Source: Isoetes taiwanensis
Lineage: Eukaryota; Streptophyta; Lycopodiopsida; Isoetales; Isoetaceae
Direction of reading: 5' to 3'
DNA length: 64,000 bases
NCBI GenBank assembly: GCA_021234155.1
Contig: JAJEKV010000065.1
Span: forward strand, 6,941,491-7,005,490
The notes beneath the pieces were generated by a model that had not been told where the DNA came from, did no database searches, and worked only from the letters and a program-made list of their open reading frames with translations. Below, piece after piece: positions 34,930-45,685 of the stretch (positions are counted from its first letter, which is position 1; each line of letters starts with the position of its first letter). Position numbers and translations under genes: made by a program.

Positions 34930-35262
34930 CTTTTTTAATCGTATCAGACGTCGCAAACGCGACGTTCCAATTGCGACGCGTGATGTCGCATGATCGACGT
35001 GGCACGTTTCTCCTGTGACGCGTCACGTCTCTTTTGCGACGTGGCACGTATCAGCTGCGACGTGTCACGTCGCTAAATTTCACACGATCACATTGCCACA
35101 TCAGCTGCCACATAGATGCCGTTGCGACGTTTGATCCAGCGTTTCAGTTGCGACGTGGGACGTCGCAAGTGCGACGTCGTTTGAATTTTGTGCGACGTCA
35201 TTAGAACATACGCGAATTTTGCGACGTAGACGTTTCAAATACGTCGCAAACTGGTGTCGCAA
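34930..35262. repeat. CACTA subterminal repeats (GCGACGT motif)
   Basis: More than a dozen copies of GCGACGT or its reverse complement, many as CGACGTGGCACGT. In CACTA elements such arrays bind the element's own TNPA-type protein. CpG density is far above the surroundings. Confidence 0.85.
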
Positions 35263-35271
35263 ACAACCCAT

Positions 35272-35283
35272 TCTCTAGTAGTG
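35272..35283 (-). repeat. CACTA terminal inverted repeat (5' end of element)
   Basis: CACTACTAGAGA read on the minus strand. The next three host bases are TAT, the candidate 3-bp target duplication. Confidence 0.8.
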
Positions 35284-35935
35284 TATGCCATCCACATGGT
35301 ACAGTTTCTTTACCTGGTCTATCAAAGTATTTGCATTCAAACTGATTCTTTCATGCCTATCTTGCTTGAACTTTTTTCAAATTTTGAAAGGGTCTGTAAG
35401 CATTCCCCAATTAACTCTTCCTGTTTACGCTGCAAGAAAGCTCTCTTCTTTGCTTTCACAAGAGTTTTAAACTCTTTGATCCGCTGCCCCCTAATCGCTC
35501 CCATTGCCTCCTTATATTGCTTTCTTTTTTCTCTACATTCCATGTTAAACCAGCCATTACAGGGTAAACCTTTCTGTCTATGCCCAGAAGAAAAGCATAT
35601 TTGCGTTGTACTAGAAATTTAGGTATGGAGAGTGCTTATCTCATCCGCCCCTTTAAGCCATACTACATGCTCATATCGCTTCTCAAACATATCAAGATAT
35701 AAATCTTTCTTCCTCTCCACCACATATACATGTCCAGAGCCACTAGAATTTGTTTCTATATCTTCCCATCGCGCACAGGAGACCCGGTCACCCGGATAGA
35801 CACAATAACTGGCACATGATTCGATTCACTTCTCTCATCCATGATTTGTAAGGATATGGCACTCTCCACAAAATGTGCTGCCACAATAAAATAGTCCACT
35901 ATGCTTTTGCCTCTACATGTACATTTAGAGAGGGA
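35284..35935 (-). mobile_element. LINE fragment: end of endonuclease domain and linker
   Basis: Minus strand, right to left: SIVDYFIVAAHFVESA and ERSESNHVPVIVSIRV are the end of an apurinic-type endonuclease (the S..DY and SNHVP positions). The frame at 35543-35337 follows with NMECREKRKQYKEAMG and LVKAKKRAFLQRKQEELI, the lysine-rich linker before the reverse transcriptase. The linker of the LINE at 46.2-46.4 kb is similar (RREYRKIVRRKKHA type). It stops exactly at the CACTA terminus. Confidence 0.7.
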
Positions 35936-35983
35936 AAGAGAGAGAGAGGGAGGGAGGGAGGGAGAAATGAAATGAAATGAAAT
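35927..35983. repeat. (GGGA)n and (GAAAT)n microsatellite
   Basis: GAGAGGGAGGGAGGGAGGGA runs into four to five GAAAT units. Confidence 0.95.
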
Positions 35984-36009
35984 ATGATATTGTGCCCCTT
36001 CCCACTTTC

Positions 36010-36835
36010 AATATCTATCTGTTGGTCATGTAATCCATCATAATACTTGTTTCTATTGTTCTGCACCCTCTTGATGGTTTATCCTTTTGTCTATCAACTC
36101 TCATTCTAAAGTCATCTTCCTTTGGAATTGATGAACAATAGTTACATTGGTAATTTGTGAAGGATTTCCCATCCTTACTAACTCTTCTACATAACTTTTG
36201 CCTAAATGTACCGTCAATGGTAATAGGTTTTCCGTTCGCATTGAAACAATCTTGTAGGTTTGGTTCACAGTATTCATCTAAGAATGGCCCCAAGCCTGTT
36301 GTTCTAGATGCATATCTATATTTCATTTGCCAATAACCCCAACATCAAGAAGCCAAGCATGCATTTCCTGTATTTCAATATTATTAACATCTACCATTGT
36401 AATAAGAAAAAAAGAAGACTTCATTAGAAGAAATGCAGACTTACTACTTTGATTGCTTGAACCTACTTCACTTGCTTTAGATGATGTAGTTGCAATAAAA
36501 AGATGCAAATGTTCTATCAATTTATATGTTAACATGGAAAAAGCCAAAAAAAAAAAAAAAAAAAAAAAAAAATACTAGATTATCTCTTATAATGAATGTC
36601 AACATGCTCTTTTGTCATGGGTCAGGTTGGTTTTTCTGTGGCTTCCCTCCCATGTTTGGCTCTTTAGCTTTCTTCTCTCTAGCTTCCTTTGTTGCAGCAT
36701 TTTGAACATGCCCTCTTGATTGAATGTGTTGTTTCATGTTAACAACCACAGATCCTGATGGTGGAAACAATAAAACTGATTTGTGGCATTGTTTACACAC
36801 AACACAAATGTTGCCCAGATCTATGTAGCTTAAGC
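36010..36835 (-). pseudogene. Unrecognised zinc-finger-type reading frames, broken
   Basis: Minus-strand frames in order: 36835-36615 begins ICVVCKQCHKS and contains MKQHIQSRGHVQNAATKEA, giving C..C with H(5)H spacing as in BED or U1-type fingers, and ends in a lysine-rich segment. After an A tract (36547-36573) come 36547-36323 and 36326-36015 (ITIDGTFRQKLCRRVSKDG, NYQCNYCSS). They could be the amino part of a hAT-like transposase or of a host zinc-finger gene. I cannot decide. Stops and frame changes separate them. Confidence 0.35.
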
Positions 36836-37862
36836 GGCCGCATCACCTAGTGCTCTAATAGCACTAAAAACAGACATGTGATGTAGCAAGTTAGCTCATC
36901 ACCCAGCCACGAGCTTGCATCCAACAAAGATAGTTCATGAGCTCTCCTCACTTCAACTTGAAGACATTCAACTGTCCTAATGGCATGTTTAGTGGACTTT
37001 TAAGTGCTTGTGAATATCCTTAATGCAAGTTATAATGAGTGCCTATTAAAATTTCAATTGCGAGTTTGCACATGATTGAAGTTCTTGAAATAGAATGTTG
37101 AGACACAAATGTATCAATAGTGATACATTGGTTCCCTTTTCAACAAGTTATTATAAGTTTTAGCTAGATGTTTGATTATCCTCATCATATACATCCTAGA
37201 TAATTTGATCAGATACTTTGTGTATACGTTGTCTATCTTATAGACTTGATGGTCCTTAAAAAGCGTAGTAAAAACAACACTTCATGCGTCCTTCAACGTT
37301 TCTTTTTCTTTTCTATCTCACCCCATAAGCACACTCTGAACCCCGTTATATGCCCGCTTATATGTTTTCTCCAGTCGTGCACCCATCTTGTCCACGTAGG
37401 TAGCTATCCGAGTGGCAGTTGGCTATATGTAAGAACTTGGGCATGTTTCAATTGCAAGCCAGACACATCATCTACTATATAAGATGGACCATAACTATCA
37501 AACTGAATCTTTTCAAGCTTCTACTCATGGAATAATCATGGTTTATAGATCCCTTGGAATTGTATAGATAAGTTGGAAATCAATGACATAAGAATAAATT
37601 GAACGATATTTATCGATCACACTTTTGTTAATATGTTGAAAGTATAGTAGAATAGAATTTTTTACGTTCACGAAGTCCAATTAGCCATAGAACCATACAA
37701 TAGAACTAGGGAAGAAGATGGCAAAAATATTAGTAGAAGAAAATTTGTTACGTTCACAAAGACCAATGGGCCATGGAACCATGCAATAGAGCTGAGGAAT
37801 AAAACACAAGTAAGTGATCTGAGCTTCCATAGCTTTTATTTACACCATACAGGCGAGAATTT
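36836..37862. other. Stretch without a recognised gene
   Basis: AT-rich. A diverged repeat containing GTTACGTTCAC.AAG.CCAAT lies at about 37660-37690 and 37745-37775. No gene was seen. Confidence 0.4.
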
Positions 37863-37868
37863 TTTATT
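37863..37868 (-). terminator. Polyadenylation signal of the cysteine-rich peptide gene
   Basis: AATAAA on the minus strand, about 30 bases downstream of the stop codon. Confidence 0.55.
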
Positions 37869-37895
37869 TATAGCCTTATACAGTTTAGGGCTCCA

Positions 37896-38189
37896 TCAGT
37901 TAAAGCAGAGACAACGGCAGGAGGAGCATGCACGTACGTTTCCACAGTAGCAATATCTATATGCGCGGCTACAATACAAGCCGCTGCATGGGCACCCAAA
38001 GTATGAAGCAACACTGGCCTGGGTAATGCTCTTACTATTGTTAGTGAACTTGGGAGCAGAATAGGAAGCATCATGGCCATGGCCACCTCTTGGTTCTGGA
38101 AAACTGGGAAGCGCCCCAGAATGGGCCACAGCGCACAACATCAGCAGCCCTAGCATCACCACCACGGCAGCACAAACAGATCTTGCCAT
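37896..38189 (-). CDS. Small secreted cysteine-rich peptide precursor
   Basis: A 97-residue frame on the minus strand. Residues 1-24 are a classic signal peptide (MARSVCAAVVVMLGLLML, then CAVAHSG). A Gly/His/Ser-rich propeptide-like stretch follows, then a compact cysteine domain from residue about 64 with nine cysteines spaced C-x-C-x4-C-x6-C-x-C-x5-C-x2-C-x-C-x-C. It is net basic in that domain (Arg, no acid). A TATA box lies 40 bases upstream of the ATG and AATAAA follows the stop, so it has the full outline of a short intronless gene. Product: probably an extracellular defence or signalling peptide. The spacing does not fit snakin/GASA, defensin, thionin or LTP patterns that I know. Confidence 0.7.
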   Translation of the reverse strand: MARSVCAAVVVMLGLLMLCAVAHSGALPSFPEPRGGHGHDASYSAPKFTNNSKSITQASVASYFGCPCSGLYCSRAYRYCYCGNVRACSSCRCLCFN

Positions 38190-38227
38190 TGCTTTTCTTA
38201 CTTGCTGCTTCTACATGCGACATTGAC

Positions 38228-38235
38228 TATTTATA
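38228..38235 (-). promoter_or_regulatory. TATA box of the cysteine-rich peptide gene
   Basis: TATAAATA on the minus strand in the context GGGTATAAATAGTC, 39 bases upstream of the start codon. Confidence 0.7.
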
Positions 38236-38764
38236 CCCTATTTGCTTCTCTTTCTAGAGACCTTCCATATTCCATATTCTTCACGTTCGTGGAGCATTCG
38301 ATCGTGGTCAGCCTCCAGACCTACTTAAGCCCGTCTTTTTGCAGTCTTCTTTGGATCGATTTTAAGTAAGCTTTTGAAATATTTAGGTATTTCCTTTAGA
38401 TTCATGTTCAGTAATTTTTTTGTGAATATTCATGCTACTATTCCTTCACGAAATACGAGAACAAAAATTCTGGCCCATTCCCATGTGCAAGTCAACTTAG
38501 TATTACATCTTCTGTACATTCTAAAAGGCATAATACATTTTTTTGCATCATATCCTTCCATGGATAACAATGCGGTGAGAATGAAGATGTGCAGGTTCAT
38601 GGGCATTACAAATATACAAATAATTAATGCTGCATTGGTGGCATCTTTGTTCTCTGCAACTTTCGATGGCTGAAAAACCGGAAGCTTTGTTACTCGGTTC
38701 TCAGGTAACCAAATTCTTTGGCGGGGTCCGTCTGACAACATAAAGTCCAAGGATGCCAACATGC
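38236..38764. other. Stretch upstream of the cysteine-rich peptide gene
   Basis: No recognised gene. It contains the distal promoter of the minus-strand peptide gene. Confidence 0.4.
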
Positions 38765-39260
38765 CTAACAGTAAAGCTTTATTTCCTTATCATTTTGTAT
38801 TTCGGTTCTCAAATTCATGTGCCACTGTGACTTGTTCTTTGTTTTACAGCTAGCCAAAAATTTTGGGCTGCATGTGCAAGATAAAGCTAGTTCATCTGGC
38901 TACATAAAATCCAAGGATTTTTTTTTTTTTCAACATAGGGATTTCCACATGCTTAGTTAAGCGTCGTCCTTCATAAATACTTCTGTTCCTGTCAATGCTT
39001 TACATTTGCATTTGCTCGTATTTATTTTTGGTTCAATGCAACTTAACTAGGCGAGCTGCAGATACATGTCCAAGAAAGCTTTATTCCCTTATCAGCTTCA
39101 TTTTATTCTCAAATCCATGTGCTAATGTGACATATTCTTTGTTTTACAGGTAGCTGAATTCTCTTGCCATCTTTGGCTGCATTTTGCAAGATAAGAGCAA
39201 CATAAAATCCAAGGGTTTTCTTTTAAATGTTATTGTTCAGAGTTAGAAATATCCACATGC
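38765..39260. repeat. Diverged direct repeat of about 170 bp
   Basis: Copies at about 38770-38940 and 39070-39250 share AAAGCTTTATT.CCTTATCA, TCTCAAAT.CATGTGC and TTCTTTGTTTTACAG, then GCAAGATAA and ATAAAATCCAAGG. Confidence 0.75.
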
Positions 39261-39593
39261 TTGCTTAAGCTAGAAAGACTTACCAACAGGTCATCAATTT
39301 TTCTTGCTTCCATCATTTATATATGAGAATGCGGAATAACATATTAGAACTGGCTGCTGATTCAAGGATCCCTTTCATTGTGTTCTAAGAAAAAATCTTA
39401 TGTTTTGCCTGATTTCCATCTCGCAACATTCACGTGCAAAGAGCTGCAATCAATATGCCAGCTGAGTCTGGCGCTCCTTTACCACATCTTGATTTGTTAA
39501 TTGTCAATTTGCTACATATTGAGATTATAAGTTTTCCATGTTAGATAGGTAGTTGAGCAGGCAGGAACATCAAAAGAATGTTAATAACAACCT

Positions 39594-39681
39594 GGAAGTC
39601 ACAGTGTGGTTCAGAAAATAGATGCTAGTCACAATTTGGAAGCCACAATGTGGTTCAGAAAATAGATGCATTTGCCAATCT
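39594..39681. repeat. Two 44-bp tandem units
   Basis: GGAAG.CACA.TGTGGTTCAG, then AAAATAGATGC, occurs twice head to tail. Confidence 0.85.
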
Positions 39682-40699
39682 GTAACATAGAACAAATGTG
39701 GGACTCCATTCCCGGTTTTGCAGGTGGGGTCTTGCGACTGGCGTTAGTTATCTGGGAGCGGGTCACCTATGCAAAATGGAAATAGGGGAGACGTTTGAGA
39801 GCTTAAAGATCCAGCAGCAAAAACAGATCTTGATTAAAAAAACATGAAGTTTAGGATCTGACAGTTAATAAAAACAAAAGTTTAACAAACAGGGGAGGTG
39901 TTTGAGGGCAACAAAAACATGGGTTTTGGATCTGCCAGCGAAAACAGAGATTTAGCAAAAGAGGTTTGAGTTTAGATCTAGCACCTACGAAGAATAACTC
40001 AGAGCACGTACTAGGAATCGAAAACTCAGAGCACGTACTAAGAATAAAAAACTCAGAGCTCCGGCATCAAAATTTGAGCTGCGAAGAACAAAAGTTGCCT
40101 GCAAAGAAAACATCAGAGCTAAGGCACCAGCGAAGAACAAAACTCACCTGCAAAGAAAAGCCTCGGAGCTCCAGTACTTGAGAAGGAAAAAAATGAGAGC
40201 TCGGAGCAGCTGCGAAGAGTTCGGCGACCAGAAAACAAAACCTAAACCTAAAATAGGTGCAGTCAGTCAACCGGAGTTAACCCAACTTCTATTCCCCAAT
40301 TGAGAGGACTGCCATGTGCCAGCACGAGAATGCACGCCAGTAACAAACGTTGACCCTATTTCCATTTTGTAACACTCCAGGGCAAAAATTGGTTTGTGGC
40401 AGCCTTCCTCCCCCCGCCCCCACACACACAACAACAGTGGATTGACGGATTTTAAGGTGCAAGGGGGTCGGTCAAGAAGCCGTTTTACAGTGGATGACGG
40501 ATTTTAGGCTGCAGGGGATCGATGAAGCGGGCAACGGATTTTAGTTTGCTTGGTTCCCTTCTTGTCTGTAAATCCATGTCTTTCTGGTTGAATCCGTGAG
40601 TTTTTTTGGTTGAATCTAGTTTGTTACAACAAATCCGTCCGTCAAAAACCTCTGAAGTAAAAAGTAAATGCCGCCGACGTGGAACATAATGTATAATGC
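39682..40699. other. Repeat-derived stretch without a gene
   Basis: At 39700-39800 the phrase GTGGGGTC..GCGAC.GGC..TAG, followed by GGAGCGGGTCACC and AGGGGAGA, is shared with 57615-57722. An imperfect repeat of AACTCAGAGCACGTACTA lies at 39996-40070. No protein family was recognised in the 71-residue frame here. Confidence 0.5.
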
Positions 40700-41148
40700 G
40701 GTAACGGCCCATGGTAGACCGCCGAAAATTCAACCTTGAATGTGCGTTCGTATGCCTCCCGACACCTGCGATAAATGGGTAGAAGCGACTACTCATAAAT
40801 GTCTAGACGGTTTTGCCCAGTTGGTTAAGGGCATGTCGGTTAGGAACGTTATAGTTGGTATCAGAGCAGGTCTCGAAGTTCGAGTCTCCATGGGTGCCTA
40901 TATGCATGGGTAATTTGCAAAGACTTGGTAATCATTGTGACATGGTATAGCTTGGATGCTCGAGGACGAGCATAATTCTAGTGGGAGAGACCGTGAATCC
41001 GCCCATGGTAGACCGCCGAGTATTGAACCTTGAATGTGCCCTCGTATGCCCCAGAGACACCTAAGATAAATGGGTAGAAGCGACTACTCATAAATGTCTA
41101 GACGGTTTTGCCCAGTTGGTTAAGGGCATGTCGGTTAGGAACGTTACA
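40700..41148 (+). mobile_element. TRIM: miniature LTR retrotransposon
   Basis: Two LTRs of about 154 bp (40700-40853 and 40994-41148) share GCCCATGGTAGACCGCCGA, GGGTAGAAGCGACTACTCAT and GTCGGTTAGGAACGTTA. The internal part is only 140 bp. A primer-binding site TGGTATCAGAGC lies at 40856-40867 and a purine tract GTGGGAGAGA directly before the 3' LTR. The candidate 5-bp target duplication is AATGC/AATAC. There is no coding capacity. The internal end (GAGGACGAGCATAATTCTAG) resembles internal ends of larger LTR elements, the probable source of its proteins. Confidence 0.85.
40856..40867 (+). other. Primer-binding site of the TRIM
   Basis: TGGTATCAGAGC, complementary to initiator tRNA-Met, three bases after the 5' LTR. 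Confidence 0.8.
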
Positions 41149-41379
41149 ATACGTCCCCCCTTTTTTTTTGGAGGGTTTTTTTTTGGGGGGTGTGTGTGTT
41201 TTTTAGAGAAGGGATAACACCTCGAACGAAGGCGTCATAGAGATGCATATTAGTAGGTGCACGTAGCAGTACCAATTTTTCTACCAAGATTAAAAAAAAA
41301 TCCCCCTCTTTTGGATTTTCGAGGGAAAAACCTTAGTAGAAAAATATATACTGCCACAGTAATGTTTATGTAGAAATAG
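41149..41379. other. Homopolymer-rich spacer
   Basis: C, T and G tracts at 41154-41200, then AT-rich sequence. No gene. Confidence 0.5.
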
Positions 41380-42092
41380 AGGAACATAATTTGTTTGAGC
41401 TACCAAAGTTTACTATGTAAAAATCCGAGTTTTAGGTAAGGTAATTGTGGTAATGGGGGAATCTCTTGTTATGTAAGAAACGAATATAGAAATCTTGTCC
41501 ATGGATAAAAAGAGATATCAATAATTAGAATATGTGGCTAAAGATTCAGAGAACGATTATATTATATTTGGCTGCTTGGTAGTTTGCACCAGGGCATAGG
41601 CAAACTTTCTTTAGTAGTGCAGATGCTTCCAATGATGATCCTTTTTCTATTGGGAGCAAGACATCATGATCTATCAAGAAAAGGGGGATGTTATTTTAAC
41701 AGGTGACTTTAATAGCTGCATTGCTAGCAATCAAACAACGACATATGCTGGAGAGGAGAAGAAGATATGATATGATTAGAATTATTTGATGCACATGAGC
41801 TTGACAAATATGGCTAAAAGAGAAATTTTTGTGCTACTAATATGACAAAAGTAGGTAGGCATTTACTAGATATGTACAGTAGTGCTAATATATTCATTTG
41901 TAACGGCATTTTGAAGTACTCACAATCTGAAGGATTCTCACGTGGACAAAGGAGTGTAGTAGTTTATGTGATCTGCCGACAAAGGATTGTACTAGATTGG
42001 TATATTATCAATTTTGTGGTGATGCAAGAAAGGTTAGAATTAGATCACGTGCCTATGTTTTTCACAGTTCCAGTACCATTAGTCACATAGAC
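41380..42092 (+). mobile_element. LINE copy I, 5' part: endonuclease domain
   Basis: Includes VILTGDFNSCIASNQTT around 41690-41735 (the GDFN of apurinic-type LINE endonucleases). Further on is SADKRIVLDWYIINFVVMQ, then ELDHVPMFFTVP at about 41970-42070, the S..DY and SDHLP positions. Stops and frameshifts abound. The element is broken at 42092 by an LTR-type insertion and resumes at 46070. Confidence 0.75.
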
Positions 42093-42905
42093 TGTGACGC
42101 TCCCCGAACCTATACGATGCTCCCATCATATAAATACGGGAAATTCCCCCTCCATGGCAACTCAATCACCACGGAACGGCCGTTCATCTGACCCGGACCA
42201 CCTGTGATGGCCAAGTGTCCGACTGAAGGGCATGGAGGGTCATTCGTTCCATGCCTTCTATGGGATATCCTATAAGGCGAAAGTGTACATACATGTTAGC
42301 ACTAGCAACAATACACATAAATATTATGCCACCACGAATGGTGGCCCATTCATCATCCACACGAACAACAACAAAATACTAGCATAACATATAAAATGCA
42401 TTATAAATGGGGGTTCTACCTTGGGCTCAGACTCAAGGGGATCGACTGACGGTCAGGGTTTTCAGATAACAACAGACAGAATCATGACAATGGCATTGGC
42501 TGGCATAGAACAATGCCTAGGGTAGTCCACTCTATCCGCCCCTCCTGTGCACACTTTGCTAAATAGCCTAAAACATGCTATGGCGTGATTGTAGCCTTCC
42601 GGAGACATAATCTCATAGAGTCGCCCTATGAGACTACTTCAGATTGCATCTCTTCGGTCCGATGATGCAGGAATGAGGTGAATCCCCTTCAGGAGCATAA
42701 TGGTTCCATCGGTGGCTAAAGGATCCTGGCACCGTTGGCACCCACACATCCCCACCTAACTTACACCCCAAAATCCATAAGTCGTCCCCGGCTGCACCTA
42801 TCGAGTCCAAGATGCCCCAATAAGCACGAATCCTGCGACCCAGGGGGTGTCAGACTCATGTTGGCCCACACGGAATGACCGACTATAAGCCTAGCACACT
42901 ATAGG

Positions 42906-44526
42906 TGTGACGCTCCCTGAATATATACGACCCCTGGCCGTATACATACGGGGACTTTCCCCTCCCATGGCGACCATCTCGCCATGAACAGGGCCCTCCA
43001 TCTATCCCGGGCCATCTATAGAGAGATGCCTGAGTGAAGGACACGAAGGTGTCATTCGGCCCACGCCTTCAATGGGACTCCTACGTCGCCGAAGCGTGAA
43101 TACATGTTAGCACACAGCATAAATCATATATATAAATAACCACCACGAAGGGTGGCACATCCATCCAAGTACCACGGCAAAGAATATGCATCTAACCCTA
43201 AGGAAAACACCCCAAATCCCAGGTTCTACCCTGGTTCAGACTCCTGTGAGGATAGACTGACGGCTCGGTCTCAAGAGATCATCGACGGAGGTATAACCCG
43301 GCGTTATCGGCATAGAACGATGGCTAGGGGTTGTCCACTCCATCCCCCCTCACGTGCACACTTTGCGAGATGGGTCGATTCGCGCTATGGCTTCGCTATA
43401 GCCTTCCTGAGACCTTGACTCTCAAGGTATCACCCTACGAGCCTACTCGGGGTTCATGGCCGTCCGGGTCCGGAAGCCCCGAGGTCGGGCGTCCCCTTCC
43501 GGGATCACAAGGTTCCATGGGTGAGCTAGAGAATACGATGCGCGCATCGGCGACCCCCATTCCCCAGACTTACTCACCCTAATTCTACTCAAAGTGCAAG
43601 GTGCCCCATACGGGTCACACCTCTACACCCACCAGTGTCGAGACCCATACCCGCCCTCTAATGCCCCGGGCCTCGCCCTAGCCCATCAGAGTCTCGGGAG
43701 CCTTTTATGTTGGGTGCAAGACCCCACCCCCACTTCACCACTGCGTCCCTTCTTTGGTGCTAAGCCAATCCATAGCATCTATGACCCGGTGGTCTCTTGT
43801 ACACAGGCCGCAATTAATGGAAAATACAGGGATCATCCTAGGAGCATTCTACTACACATGGCTCAGAGGTCTCTACCCCCCCTTAATTTCCCCATTTCCA
43901 GAGTAATACTATGCAAAGAACTATCAATCCATCCTTTAAGAGCAAGACCAGAATCAGAAATAAAGAGAACTCACCTTTGCAAACAAGGGTTAGTTCCTAC
44001 AAGTAAAAGAAATAAACACTACAAGTGCCCAACAGGGGCGCTACCCTAGAATTCTCAAGCTATACTAGCCACCCACCTGAGTTCCTGCTGGACCCGTTGT
44101 CATTTGGTGCTTCCATCTTCCTTGGACTTGGTGCTCAGCTCTGGCTACACAGGTAAAGGTGCTTGGTATGGTGGCGCTCAGCTTGGCAAAGGTAGGCGCT
44201 CAGCTCCTGCTCCTCTTGGACGATTTTTGGGAGTCAATTAGGAATAGGGGTCAAGTTGATCTCTCAAATTGGAAGTCCCCATGCTGGCCAATCGATTTAG
44301 GCCAGGTGGCGCCTTCCCAAAGCATTAATTAACCTAATTAATACATTTAGACCTTAATTCCCTAATCATAGGTTATTATCCTTAATGATTAAATTAGCAT
44401 TTAGGTCAACCCCCTAGGTTACAATACCCCATGGTGGCGTACCTTTAATGGGTGACGTGTCTGTATATTTATACGTATACCATATAAATACGTTACGTAT
44501 ACCGTATAAATACGTGGAACGTCACA
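42906..44526 (+). mobile_element. Nested LTR-type insertion B with a perfect duplication
   Basis: It starts TGTGACGCTCCCTG and ends ACGTCACA. Both sides carry ATAGG (42901-42905 and 44527-44531). Removing it restores the sequence CACTATAGGAGCC, found uninterrupted at about 45470 in the tandem copy of A. It is 1,621 bp, non-coding, and a diverged relative of A (for example CCACCACGAAGGGTGGC and GTTCTACC.TGG.TCAGACTC in both). Best read as a solo LTR. Confidence 0.9.
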
Positions 44527-45656
44527 ATAGGAGCCTTGTAACCACACTAGGCAAGACTCCATCTCTACTTGAGCATCTTGTCCGTTGTATGGTGCTCAAT
44601 CTTGGCATGGCATTGACAGCCATGTGGGTTCTTGTGTTCAGGCCCCAATGGGATTTAAGTGGTTCTAGACACCTTATATGGCGGAAGTGAACATACATAT
44701 TAGCACTCGCAACAATATACATAAATAATATGCCACCACGAAGGGTGGCCCATCCATTATCCATGCAAACAACAACATAATACTAGCATAATATATAAAG
44801 TGCATCATAAATGGGGGTTCTACTCTGGGCTCAGACTCAAGGGGTTCGACTGACGGTCAGGGTCTCCGAGTAACAGCAGACGAAATCATGACAATAGCAT
44901 TGGCTGACATAGAACAATGGCTAGGGTAGTCCACTCCATCCGCCCCTCCAGTGCACACTTTGCTGAATAGGCTGAAACATGTTATGGCGTGAATGTAGCC
45001 TTTTGGAGATGTAATCTCATGGAGTCACCCTATGAGACTACTTCAAGTTGCATCTTCCCGGTCCGATGAGGCAGGAATGAGGCGAATCCCCTCCCGGAGC
45101 ATCATGGTTCCATGGGTGGCTAGAGGATCGTGGCACCACTGGCACCCAAGCATCTGTACCCGACTTAGCCTCCAAAATCCATAGGTCGACCCTAGCTGCA
45201 CTTATCGAGTCCAGGACGTCCCTCTAGGCACGTATCTTGCGGCCCAGGGGGTGTCAGTGGCCCACACGCAAAATACCCTCCCGGAGCATAATGGTTCCAT
45301 CCGTGGGCACCACTGGCACCCACGCATCCGTACTCAACTTAGCCTCCAAAATCCATAGATCGACCCTAGCCGCACTTATCGAGTCTAGGACATTCCTATA
45401 GGCATGTATCTTGCGACCCAGGGGGTGTTAGCGGCCCACACGCAGTGACCGACTATAAGCTTAGCACACTATAGGAGCCCTGTAGCCATGCTAGGCAAGG
45501 CTCCACCTCCATTTCAACATCATGTCCATTGTATGGTGCTCAATCTTGGCATGGCATCCACAACCAGATGGGTTCTTGTGTGTAGGTCATAATTAATGGG
45601 ATTTAAGAGGTTCTAGCTAGGAGCATCTCTACTTCTATATGGCCTTTATCTCTACC

Positions 45657-45685
45657 CCCCCCCAAAAAAAAAAAAAAAAAAAAAA
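45657..45685. repeat. C and A homopolymer tract
   Basis: Nine C residues followed by about 20 A residues, inside insertion A. Confidence 0.9.

Larger units (their letters stand above)
30545..35283 (-). mobile_element. CACTA (En/Spm-type) transposon, left end not found
   Basis: On the minus strand the right end starts CACTACTAGAGAATGGG at 35283. It is followed by about 330 bases full of GCGACGT/ACGTCGC subterminal repeats (35260-34930), the usual CACTA architecture. Inside lie, in order, a SET-like frame (34847-34075), a TNP2-type transposase (33945-32033), a DUF4218-like segment (31915-31180) and a DUF4216-like segment (31140-30545). The element abuts a LINE fragment at 35284 and seems to have landed in it. 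The matching left terminus could not be seen, so the true size is unknown. Confidence 0.85.

Noticed and set aside
40801-40895. A tRNA-like gene or SINE (CCCAGTTGGTTAAGGGC as A box, AGTTCGAGTCTCC as B box)
   Set aside because: The A-box-like part lies in the LTR and recurs without the B box in the second LTR. No acceptor stem pairs. The primer-binding site, purine tract and paired LTRs explain the locus as a TRIM.
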